DNA of 24,159 bases from JBAYJT01 sp041664965 (lineage in GTDB: Bacteria; Pseudomonadota; Gammaproteobacteria; UBA9339), in NCBI GenBank assembly GCA_041664965.1, contig JBAYJT010000025.1, positions 1-24,159 of the forward strand. Direction: 5' to 3'. Below are positions 7,996-14,717 of the stretch, one piece after another (the stretch's first letter is position 1; every line of letters starts with the position of its first letter). The position numbers and the translations under genes are program-made. Below the pieces are notes generated by a model that was not told the DNA's origin, did not search any database, and saw only the letters and a list, made by a program, of their open reading frames with translations.

Positions 7996-8030
7996 CGAAA
8001 AGCGTTTTTGTGCTCTTTCGTGTTTTTTTT
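7996..8030 (+). terminator. Intrinsic terminator after csrA
   Basis: CGAAAAG (7996-8002) pairs with CTCTTTCG (8013-8020) with one bulged C, and eight T residues follow at 8023-8030. It lies about 40 bp after the csrA stop and would end the receiver-csrA transcript. Confidence 0.6.
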
Positions 8031-8038
8031 GCAAATAT

Positions 8039-8310
8039 TTATTCTTCTTGTGCTAAGATATATTTTACAAGCGGATCAAGCATCCGAAGAAATCCTTGTT
8101 TATCTTTAAATAGGTAATCTTTTTTTTGTAATGTATTTACAGCCTGACTAATTGTTGCTTTAGACATGTTAGCAACTTGAATAAACTTTTGCCCTAAAAT
8201 TTCGCTCGTTGTTATACCGTCTGCACTACAACCTGTCGTGCAGTAATCAAATTAACTAGCATATAGCATATTTCTTTGGCAAAATAGCGCGAAAAGTACA
8301 GACGCGATTA
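8039..8310 (-). pseudogene. Decayed remnant of an AAA ATPase C-terminal winged-helix region
   Basis: On the minus strand, the frame ending in TAA at 8039-8041 and open up to 8251 reads TTSEILGQKFIQVANMSKAT, then ISQAVNTLQKKDYLF, then KDKQGFLRMLDPLVKYIL. This looks like the winged-helix and xxDPLxxxWL-type end of bacterial ATPase_2-type ATP-binding proteins. Upstream of about 8225 the similarity-like coding sense continues in a different frame (LYFSRYFAKEICYMLVNLI) up to an in-frame stop near 8310, so at least one frameshift separates the pieces. The ATPase core is absent. It occupies most of the csrA-murA gap and appears to be the tail of a degraded gene that once ran antisense to its neighbours. 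Confidence 0.55.
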
Positions 8311-8315
8311 ATCGC
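8304..8315. promoter_or_regulatory. Perfect 12-bp palindrome upstream of murA
   Basis: GCGATTAATCGC is a perfect palindrome, extendable to 18 bp with one mismatched pair (GACGCGATTAATCGCATC). It ends about 33 bp before the murA ATG. It could be a dimeric regulator site or a weak hairpin in the leader. No good -10/-35 pair was found around it. Confidence 0.35.
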
Positions 8316-8347
8316 ATCTCTCCTCTAATCTTATTCTTGGAACCACC

Positions 8348-9619
8348 ATGGACAAACTAGTTATTACTGGCGGACTGCCCTTAAAAGGCGAGATCCGCAT
8401 TTCCGGCGCTAAAAATGCCGCTCTACCAATTTTGGCTGCAACGCTTCTGGCCGACGCTCCCGTAGTAATCAGCAACGTTCCACATCTCAAAGATGTGACA
8501 ACTACGATGGAACTTTTAGGCAGCATGGGCTTAGAGATCACCGTGCACGAGGGTATGTCAGTTGAAATCGATCCGCGTCCCATTAAAAACTTTTTTGCCC
8601 CTTATGAATTAGTCAAAACCATGCGTGCGTCTATTTTAGTTTTAGGACCGCTTTTAGCTAAATATGGCCAAGCCAAAGTTTCCCTGCCGGGCGGCTGCGC
8701 TATTGGGGCTAGACCAGTAAATATTCACCTAGACGGCATGCGCGCTTTAGGCGCAGAAATAAATTTAGAAGAAGGCTACATTCTCGCCAAATCCCCCAAA
8801 CGCCTAAAAGGCACAGAGTTTGTATTTGACTTAGTGACAGTAACTGGAACAGAAAATATCATGATGGCAGCTGTGCTGGCCGAGGGCAGAACGATTTTAA
8901 AAAATGCCGCTCGCGAGCCTGAAGTAACCGATCTTGCTAACTTTTTAAATTGCTTGGGAGCTAAAATCAGCGGCATTGGCACTGATACTCTAATTATCGA
9001 AGGTGTCGAAAAACTAGGCGGCGGAAAATATACTGTTTTACCAGATCGGATAGAGGCTGGCACCTACCTGGTCGCCGCAGCCATAACCCGTGGTCATATC
9101 AAAATCAAAGACATTTTCCCAAATATTATGGATGCTGTTTTGCATCAGCTAACCGAAGCTGGCGCCAAAATCACTACTGGCAGCGATTGGATTGAGCTTG
9201 ACATGCATGGCCAAAGACCGAAAGCCGTCAATATCCGCACTGCGCCCTACCCAGCCTTTCCGACTGACATGCAGGCGCAATTTTTAGCCATGAACTGTGT
9301 GGCCGAAGGAACTGGGGTTATAACTGAAACTATTTTTGAAAATCGCATGATGCATGTACAAGAATTACAACGTCTAGGCGCTGATATAAAGCAACAAGGC
9401 ACTGTAGCTATTACACAAGGCTTACCCATGCTTACTGGCGCAACCGTTATGGCAACGGATCTACGCGCTTCTGCCAGCCTTGTCATCGCTGGCCTTATGG
9501 CAGAAGGTGAAACACACGTTGAGCGTATTTATCACATCGATCGCGGCTATGAATGTATTGAAGAAAAACTTTCTCAGCTTGGCGCCAAAATCCGCCGTGT
9601 TTCGAGTAAAATGGAATGA
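8348..9619 (+). CDS. murA: UDP-N-acetylglucosamine 1-carboxyvinyltransferase
   Basis: This cytoplasmic enzyme transfers enolpyruvate from PEP to UDP-GlcNAc, the first committed step of peptidoglycan synthesis and the target of fosfomycin. The 423 residues match the family length. Visible features are the N-terminal GGLPLKGEIRISGAKNAALP (K22-N23 active-site pair), C117 in LPGGCAIGARP (the catalytic, fosfomycin-reactive cysteine, preserved), the FPTDMQAQF motif near 303, and the DLRASASLVIAGL motif near 370 (catalytic Arg). The Shine-Dalgarno sequence is weak (TTGGAA). uup follows 21 bp after the stop on the same strand. The gene appears complete. Confidence 0.97.
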   Translation: MDKLVITGGLPLKGEIRISGAKNAALPILAATLLADAPVVISNVPHLKDVTTTMELLGSMGLEITVHEGMSVEIDPRPIKNFFAPYELVKTMRASILVLGPLLAKYGQAKVSLPGGCAIGARPVNIHLDGMRALGAEINLEEGYILAKSPKRLKGTEFVFDLVTVTGTENIMMAAVLAEGRTILKNAAREPEVTDLANFLNCLGAKISGIGTDTLIIEGVEKLGGGKYTVLPDRIEAGTYLVAAAITRGHIKIKDIFPNIMDAVLHQLTEAGAKITTGSDWIELDMHGQRPKAVNIRTAPYPAFPTDMQAQFLAMNCVAEGTGVITETIFENRMMHVQELQRLGADIKQQGTVAITQGLPMLTGATVMATDLRASASLVIAGLMAEGETHVERIYHIDRGYECIEEKLSQLGAKIRRVSSKME

Positions 9620-9640
9620 AAATAATTCATAATTTTCCCC

Positions 9641-11374
9641 ATGCCCCTAATAACTCTCAAAAACATCACTGTCAGCTTTGGTCATCCGCCACTTCTAAAT
9701 CAAATTAGCTTTCAAATTGAAGCACGGGAACGCGTGTGTTTGGTTGGAAGAAATGGCAGCGGCAAATCGACCGTAATGAAGTTAATCAAGGGCGAAATTA
9801 AACCAGACGATGGCGAAATCGCCTATGAAAGAGGCGTCAGTATTGCCGAATTAACTCAAGAAGTTCCTCAAAATATTTCCGGGAAAGTATCTGCTGTTGT
9901 AGCCAAAGGCCTGCCTAACGTGGAAAGTTGGAAACAAAAACACCTTATTGAAGAAGTTTTATCGCGCTTAAATTTAAATGGCGCAGCAGAATTCGAAAAC
10001 CTTTCCGGCGGCTTGAAACGACGTGCCCTATTGGCCAAAGCTATAATTGCGGAACCAGATTTATTATTGCTAGATGAACCAACTAATCATCTGGATATCG
10101 AAAATATTCTTTGGCTAGAACAGTTTTTTGCTAAGTACAACAAAACTTTGCTTTTTGTGACACACGATCGAGTTTTCCTTGAAAAAATCGCCGCTCGAAT
10201 TATCGAATTAGATCGCGGCAACTTAACAAATTGGAATTGCGATTACAGAAACTATCTCGAACGTAAACAGGCTTTACTGGAAGCTGAAGAAAAAGAAAAT
10301 GCCCTATTTGATAAAAAATTAGCTGAGGAAGAACGCTGGATTCGGCAAGGAATCAAAGCCCGCAGAACCCGCAATGAAGGCCGCGTTCGGGAACTAAAAC
10401 AACTACGCCGCGAGCGACAAGAAAGGCGTGAACAAATCGGAAAAGTGAATTTACAACTGCAGCAAGCAGATAAATCAGGAAAAATTGTAATAGAAGCCGA
10501 AAACGTTTCTTATGCTTATGACAATGACAAATCTATCATCAAGAATTTTTCTACAACTATTTTACGCGGCGATAAAATCGGCATAATCGGCCCAAATGGT
10601 TGCGGCAAGACTACGCTTATTCAATTACTACTAGGCAATCTAGAACCAACTAGCGGTCAAATAAAGCAGGGAACGCAACTACAAATAGCTTATTTCGATC
10701 AATTGCGTTCACAGTTAAACGAAGAAAAAACTGTCCGCGAAAATGTAGGTGGCGGCAGCGACAGCGTTACTATTAACGGCAAAGAAAAGCATATCATTGG
10801 CTATTTACAAGATTTCTTGTTCTCGCCCGACCGCGCCAATTCTCCAGTTAATCAATTGTCCGGAGGAGAACGAAACCGCCTGCTTTTGGCTAAATTATTT
10901 ACCAAACCATCTAATGTTTTAGTACTCGACGAGCCCACTAACGATTTAGACATCGAAACCTTAGAGTTGCTAGAAGATTTGCTAGTTGAATATCCGGGAA
11001 CAGTTCTATTAGTCAGTCACGATCGAGCTTTCTTGAACAACATCGTAACTAGTACGCTAGTTTTTGAAAGGGATGATGAAATTAGCGAATATGTTGGCGG
11101 CTATGACGATTGGCTTCGTCAACGCCCAATTCCGATAGAAATCAAAACAGAAGTAGAAAAACCCCAAAAAAATCAAGATAGACGCGCCTTAGAAAAAATC
11201 TTAAAGCGAATAGAAAAAGTCGAAAAAGAACAAGAAAACTTGCACCAAATCATGGCTGATCCAGCTTTCTATCAAAAAAGCAAAGAAGAAATTAGCAACA
11301 CACAACAGCAACTCAGCGCGGTAGAAAAAAAGCTAGAGATTTTATATCAAGAGTGGGAAGCGCTAGAAATTTAG
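9641..11374 (+). CDS. uup: ABC-F family ATPase, Uup-like
   Basis: This soluble protein has two fused ABC ATPase domains and no membrane segments, the ABC-F pattern of ribosome-associated ATPases. Domain 1 has Walker A GRNGSGKST (about 36-44), signature LSGGLKRR and Walker B LLLDEPTNHLD. The linker (about 205-275) is highly charged and helical. Domain 2 has GPNGCGKTT, LSGGERNR and LVLDEPTNDLD. The segment YVGGYDDWLRQRP and the lysine/glutamate-rich coiled-coil C-terminus (about 500-577) are characteristic of Uup, which acts at the ribosome and affects precise transposon excision and replication-related phenotypes. At 577 residues it is somewhat shorter than E. coli Uup. No Shine-Dalgarno sequence is apparent before the ATG, 21 bp after murA. 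Confidence 0.93.
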   Translation: MPLITLKNITVSFGHPPLLNQISFQIEARERVCLVGRNGSGKSTVMKLIKGEIKPDDGEIAYERGVSIAELTQEVPQNISGKVSAVVAKGLPNVESWKQKHLIEEVLSRLNLNGAAEFENLSGGLKRRALLAKAIIAEPDLLLLDEPTNHLDIENILWLEQFFAKYNKTLLFVTHDRVFLEKIAARIIELDRGNLTNWNCDYRNYLERKQALLEAEEKENALFDKKLAEEERWIRQGIKARRTRNEGRVRELKQLRRERQERREQIGKVNLQLQQADKSGKIVIEAENVSYAYDNDKSIIKNFSTTILRGDKIGIIGPNGCGKTTLIQLLLGNLEPTSGQIKQGTQLQIAYFDQLRSQLNEEKTVRENVGGGSDSVTINGKEKHIIGYLQDFLFSPDRANSPVNQLSGGERNRLLLAKLFTKPSNVLVLDEPTNDLDIETLELLEDLLVEYPGTVLLVSHDRAFLNNIVTSTLVFERDDEISEYVGGYDDWLRQRPIPIEIKTEVEKPQKNQDRRALEKILKRIEKVEKEQENLHQIMADPAFYQKSKEEISNTQQQLSAVEKKLEILYQEWEALEI

Positions 11375-11389
11375 GAAAATCAACGGAAC

Positions 11390-11445
11390 TGAACTTTAAA
11401 ATATAAGTCATTGATTTTAAAAGAAATTCTGTAAACATGTTCTCT
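11390..11445 (+). repeat. Dispersed intergenic repeat, copy b
   Basis: ACTTTAAAATATAAGTCATT, GATTTTAAAAGAAATTCTG and TAAACATGTTC match the five-copy repeat family. It begins shortly after the uup stop. Its right partner, an ATTCATCATTCATAATTCAT-type end, is found at 11567-11594, about 120 bp further on; no matching left end is seen. Confidence 0.7.
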
Positions 11446-11474
11446 ATCTTTTACACGAGAAACTCTTCATTTTA

Positions 11475-11562
11475 CCCAGCCCTGCGCCTCTCACGCCAAA
11501 AGCGTGATCGGCTTAGACTGGGCTACCATATTTTGCCACTTCGTGGCTAGTCGATTTTTTTT
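11475..11562 (+). terminator. Structured intergenic segment ending in a terminator-like hairpin and T-run
   Basis: Two strong hairpins stand out in an otherwise AT-rich gap. TCACGC-CAAAA-GCGTGA (11491-11507) is enclosed by CCCAG/CTGGG (11475-11479 with 11518-11522). Next comes GCCAC-TTC-GTGGC (11535-11547), followed after seven bases by eight T residues (11555-11562). It may be the end of the uup transcript or a small RNA with an intrinsic terminator; the stem-to-T gap is longer than ideal. Confidence 0.45.
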
Positions 11563-11566
11563 ATTA

Positions 11567-11594
11567 TAATTCATCATTCATAATTCATAATTAC
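11567..11594. repeat. MITE-like terminal repeat overlapping the MATE gene stop
   Basis: ATAATTCATCATTCATAATT followed by CATAATTA is the same tract found at the ends of the repeat units around 16956-17112 and 18756-18945. Here it provides the TAA stop codon of the minus-strand MATE gene (11591-11593). Confidence 0.65.
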
Positions 11595-12997
11595 TCCCCC
11601 GCCTTCGTCACCAACGCCACCAAATCAATATGTTTAGCCAAACGACATAGCCGTACAAGCAATATCAAGGCCGCAACAAACAAGCCAATCACCAACGCCC
11701 ACCATATTCCCTCTCCGCCAAACTTGTATTTAAAAGAAAATAAATAGGCTAAAGGAAAGGCAATCGCCCAAAAGCCAATTATACTGGCTATCAATGGAAA
11801 CTTGGTGTCTTTCAGGCCTCTAAGCGATCCCAGGCTAACTAAGCGGATAGATTCCACGAAGAGCAAAACCCCTACAATCGACAAGAAACCGCTAGCTTCT
11901 GAAATCATAGTTTGTAATGCTCGAGAATGTAAATCCACGCTGAAACCAAGCGCGAAAGAAGAAAAGTATATGTAAACAATACCGCAAATCGCCATGCAAA
12001 TAAAAGCCATTCCCATATTGACTGCTGCCGCTAATTTCAAAGCCTCGCGGTTGTTGCACCCAACCTCATTGCCTACTCGTATTGTGGCATTTTGACTAAG
12101 CGCAAAAAGCAACATCAAAGGAACCATCATGTATTGATAGGAAATTTGATAGGCGGCCAAAGTAGTAGTACCTAAAATACCCATCATAATAGCGATCGCA
12201 GCAAATAGCGCCACTTCTACAGCATACATAAACCCAAGCGGCAAGCCAACTCTAAGCAGTTCTAAGAAAATTTTGCGATTTAAAACCCACCATTTATGGA
12301 ATAATTTATAGTGCCGAAATTGCTTCACAAAATGCAAATAACCCACAAGATAAATCGCCATTAAGCAATTGGTCGCAAGAATACTATAGCCAATACCAGA
12401 GAGTCCCAACTTGGGCGCACCAAACTTGCCAAATATAAAAACGTAGTTAAAGAACATGCAAAGCGGTACCGACAAAAGGCTAATCATCATGACCAAGCGC
12501 GTTTTGGTAAGGCCAACTAAAAATTGTTCTACTAAGAAAATTATATTAAATGGCAACATCGCCCAAATTAAAGCATAAAAAAACGGCTTAGCAGCTGCAA
12601 TGACAGTAGGATCTTGCCCAGTCCAAATTAAAATAACGGGAGAAAGCCACATAATAAGCATCATGGGCAAAGCAAAAAGAAGCGCCATAATCAGGCCTTG
12701 CCTGAAAGAAACGCTGATACTATGATCATCTTTGGCGCCAAAACTTTGAGCCACAAGAACGCTTACAGAACTAAAAATACCGATAAAAAATACAATAACA
12801 GTTATGTAAATGCTCCAAACCAAGGCGTTAGCGGCAAGCTCAATTTTACCTAAGTGCGCGATCATAACTACTGCAATAAAACCATTGGCAGCATAGGTCA
12901 GTTCTGACGCAATAAGCGGCAAAGCTAATAAAATAGAGCGTTTAAGTTCGGAAAATATTTTGGAAAAAAAGTTAGAAGAAGAAAAGATAGAAAACAC
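11591..12997 (-). CDS. MATE family multidrug/cation efflux transporter
   Basis: The protein of about 468 residues has twelve predicted membrane helices in two homologous halves, typical of MATE (NorM-like) antiporters that export cationic compounds using Na+ or H+ gradients. Recognisable parts include LPLIASELTYAANGFIAVVMIAHLG, a VAQSFGAKDD loop in half one, and IRVGNEVGCNNREAL in half two. The frame opens at a GTG at 13009 with no ribosome site. A second in-frame GTG at 12997 has GGGG six bases upstream, so I prefer it; neither start is an ATG. The stop lies inside a repeat end. A terminator-like hairpin stands directly upstream of the start on the same strand, suggesting attenuated expression. 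The substrate is not predictable. Confidence 0.88.
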   Translation of the reverse strand: MFSIFSSSNFFSKIFSELKRSILLALPLIASELTYAANGFIAVVMIAHLGKIELAANALVWSIYITVIVFFIGIFSSVSVLVAQSFGAKDDHSISVSFRQGLIMALLFALPMMLIMWLSPVILIWTGQDPTVIAAAKPFFYALIWAMLPFNIIFLVEQFLVGLTKTRLVMMISLLSVPLCMFFNYVFIFGKFGAPKLGLSGIGYSILATNCLMAIYLVGYLHFVKQFRHYKLFHKWWVLNRKIFLELLRVGLPLGFMYAVEVALFAAIAIMMGILGTTTLAAYQISYQYMMVPLMLLFALSQNATIRVGNEVGCNNREALKLAAAVNMGMAFICMAICGIVYIYFSSFALGFSVDLHSRALQTMISEASGFLSIVGVLLFVESIRLVSLGSLRGLKDTKFPLIASIIGFWAIAFPLAYLFSFKYKFGGEGIWWALVIGLFVAALILLVRLCRLAKHIDLVALVTKAGE

Positions 12998-13022
12998 TTT
13001 AAACCCCACAATAAAACAAAGT

Positions 13023-13049
13023 AAAAAAACTCAAGCCGAAAGGCCTGAG
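13023..13049 (-). terminator. Intrinsic terminator/attenuator just upstream of the MATE gene
   Basis: Read on the minus strand, CTCAGGCC-TTTC-GGCTTGAG forms a stem with one mismatch and a 4-nt loop, followed by seven T residues. It ends only about 14-26 bp before the possible GTG starts of the MATE gene and nothing else on this strand lies upstream except the recA promoter region. It therefore would sit in the MATE leader. Confidence 0.6.
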
Positions 13050-13147
13050 AAAAAACAAAAATGTGAGTTATCGCGTTTTCATAATGCAGTAATTATAACC
13101 TAACAATTTGTTTTTTCAAGAAACTAAAAAATAATCCAATCACGGTA

Positions 13148-13174
13148 TTGCTAGATCAGAAAATATGCGATAAT
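13148..13174 (+). promoter_or_regulatory. recA promoter with extended -10
   Basis: TGCGATAAT (TGn plus GATAAT at 13169-13174) forms an extended -10, with a weak TTGCTA at 13148-13153 (15-bp spacer). The start would be near 13181. I see no CTG-N10-CAG LexA box around it, consistent with recA not being under a classical SOS operator here. Confidence 0.5.
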
Positions 13175-13224
13175 GGGCGGTTTTTAACACTCAACATAGA
13201 CTTTAATTTTGTGAGGTAATTTGT

Positions 13225-14244
13225 ATGGACGATAATCGTCATAAAGCTTTAAGCGCTGCTCTATCGCAGATAGAGCGCCAATTTGGAAAAGGTTCCGTAA
13301 TGGTTATGGGTGAAGGCGGTGTTGCACCAGATATCGAAGTAATATCAACTGGCTCACTCAGCCTCGATGCGGCCTTAGGCGTTGGCGGGTTGCCACGCGG
13401 CCGTATGGTAGAAATTTACGGGCCAGAATCTTCCGGTAAAACTACTTTAACCTTACATGTCATAGCAGAATGTCAAAAAAAAGGTGGTACTGCGGCTTTT
13501 ATCGATGCTGAACATGCTCTTGACCCAATTTATGCAGAAAAACTTGGCGTCAACATCAAAGATCTCATTATTTCCCAACCTGACACAGGCGAACAGGCTT
13601 TAGAAATAGCAGACATGCTAGTGCGCTCAGGGGCAGTCGATATTATCGTCATCGACTCAGTCGCAGCCTTAGTTCCAAAAGCGGAAATTGAGGGCGAAAT
13701 GGGCGATCAGCACATGGGCTTGCAAGCGCGTCTCATGTCACAAGCTCTCCGTAAATTAACTGGGAATTTAAAACGCTCCAATGCGCTTTTAGTTTTCATC
13801 AACCAAATCCGCATGAAAATCGGCGTCATGTTTGCCAATCCAGAAACCACAACCGGCGGTAACGCGCTTAAGTTCTATGCTTCCGTACGTCTCGACATTC
13901 GCCGCATTGGACCAATCAAAAAAGGTGAAGAAATCATCGGTAACGAAACACGCGTTAAAGTCGTTAAAAACAAAGTCGCACCGCCTTTTAAATCGGTGGA
14001 ATTTGAAATTATCTACGGCGAAGGCATTTCGCGCGAAAGCGAATTGATTAACCTTGGCACTGAACACGGCCTTTTGGACAAAGCTGGCGCTTGGTATACC
14101 TACAAAGGCGAACGCGTTGGTCAAGGCAAAGATAACGTCAAAACTTATCTTAAAGAACATCCCGAGAGCGCAGCAGAATTAGAAAAAGCTTTGCGCGAAA
14201 AATTACTTACCAAACCAACTGTAGCCAAACCGAGTGAAGATTGA
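13225..14244 (+). CDS. recA: Recombinase RecA
   Basis: The 339-residue protein is a full-length RecA. It forms filaments on single-stranded DNA and catalyses strand exchange and co-protease activity. Visible motifs are Walker A GPESSGKTT (about 67-75), the VDIIVIDSVAALVPKAEIEGEMGD segment containing Walker B and loop L1, the Q-rich loop L2 region FINQIRMKIGVMFANPETTTGGNALKFYAS (split here by name only), and a short acidic/basic C-terminus. GAGG lies about 10 nt before the ATG. The stop overlaps the recX start (TTGA), so translation is coupled. Confidence 0.98.
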   Translation: MDDNRHKALSAALSQIERQFGKGSVMVMGEGGVAPDIEVISTGSLSLDAALGVGGLPRGRMVEIYGPESSGKTTLTLHVIAECQKKGGTAAFIDAEHALDPIYAEKLGVNIKDLIISQPDTGEQALEIADMLVRSGAVDIIVIDSVAALVPKAEIEGEMGDQHMGLQARLMSQALRKLTGNLKRSNALLVFINQIRMKIGVMFANPETTTGGNALKFYASVRLDIRRIGPIKKGEEIIGNETRVKVVKNKVAPPFKSVEFEIIYGEGISRESELINLGTEHGLLDKAGAWYTYKGERVGQGKDNVKTYLKEHPESAAELEKALREKLLTKPTVAKPSED

Positions 14245-14717
14245 AGGAAGAATCTCCCAAAGAAATTCGCCACGTCGCGCTAGATCTTCTGGCGCGGCGT
14301 GAGCATTCCCGCTTAGAACTAAAACAAAAATTTCTCTTGCGCGATTTTTCGGAAGAGGAAATCGAAAATATCTTAGAAATCTTAGCCAAAGAAAATCTGC
14401 AAAGTGATGAGCGCTTCGCAGAAAATTATATCAGATCGCGCGTTAGCCGCGGTTTTGGTCCCATTTACATAAAAAATGATTTACGTTACCGCGGAGTTTC
14501 TGCTGAAATAATTAAAGAGAGCCTAGAAGCTCAAAATATCGATTGGCCTGCTCTCGCTAAAGCCGTTTGGCAAAAAAAATATGGCCGATCTGCCTCTAAA
14601 AATCCTCAAGATAAGATAAAACAAATGAATTTCCTGAGACAGCGTGGGTTTGGAGGAGAGCAAATTCGCAACATCTTTTCTACCGACATCGATTCGTTAA
14701 ATCCCCAAAGACTTTAA
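14241..14717 (+). CDS. recX: Regulatory protein RecX
   Basis: This 158-residue helical protein has the RecX pattern of repeated three-helix units: LDLLARREHSRLELKQKFL, then ILAKENLQSDERFAENYIRSRVSRGFGPIYI, then DLRYRGVS. RecX binds RecA filaments and modulates their activity. The frame begins at a TTG whose last two bases are the first two of the recA TGA stop; no better start is available, and location immediately after recA is standard. The last 21 bp overlap the 3' end of the convergent AsmA gene. Confidence 0.9.
   Translation: MKEESPKEIRHVALDLLARREHSRLELKQKFLLRDFSEEEIENILEILAKENLQSDERFAENYIRSRVSRGFGPIYIKNDLRYRGVSAEIIKESLEAQNIDWPALAKAVWQKKYGRSASKNPQDKIKQMNFLRQRGFGGEQIRNIFSTDIDSLNPQRL

Noticed and set aside
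7858..8109. Open frame of 83 codons overlapping csrA in another frame
   Set aside because: It overlaps csrA, has no ribosome site, covers the csrA terminator, and its 3' half is antisense to the ATPase relic.
13090..13224. LexA (SOS) box upstream of recA
   Set aside because: No CTG-N10-CAG pattern was found in the region.
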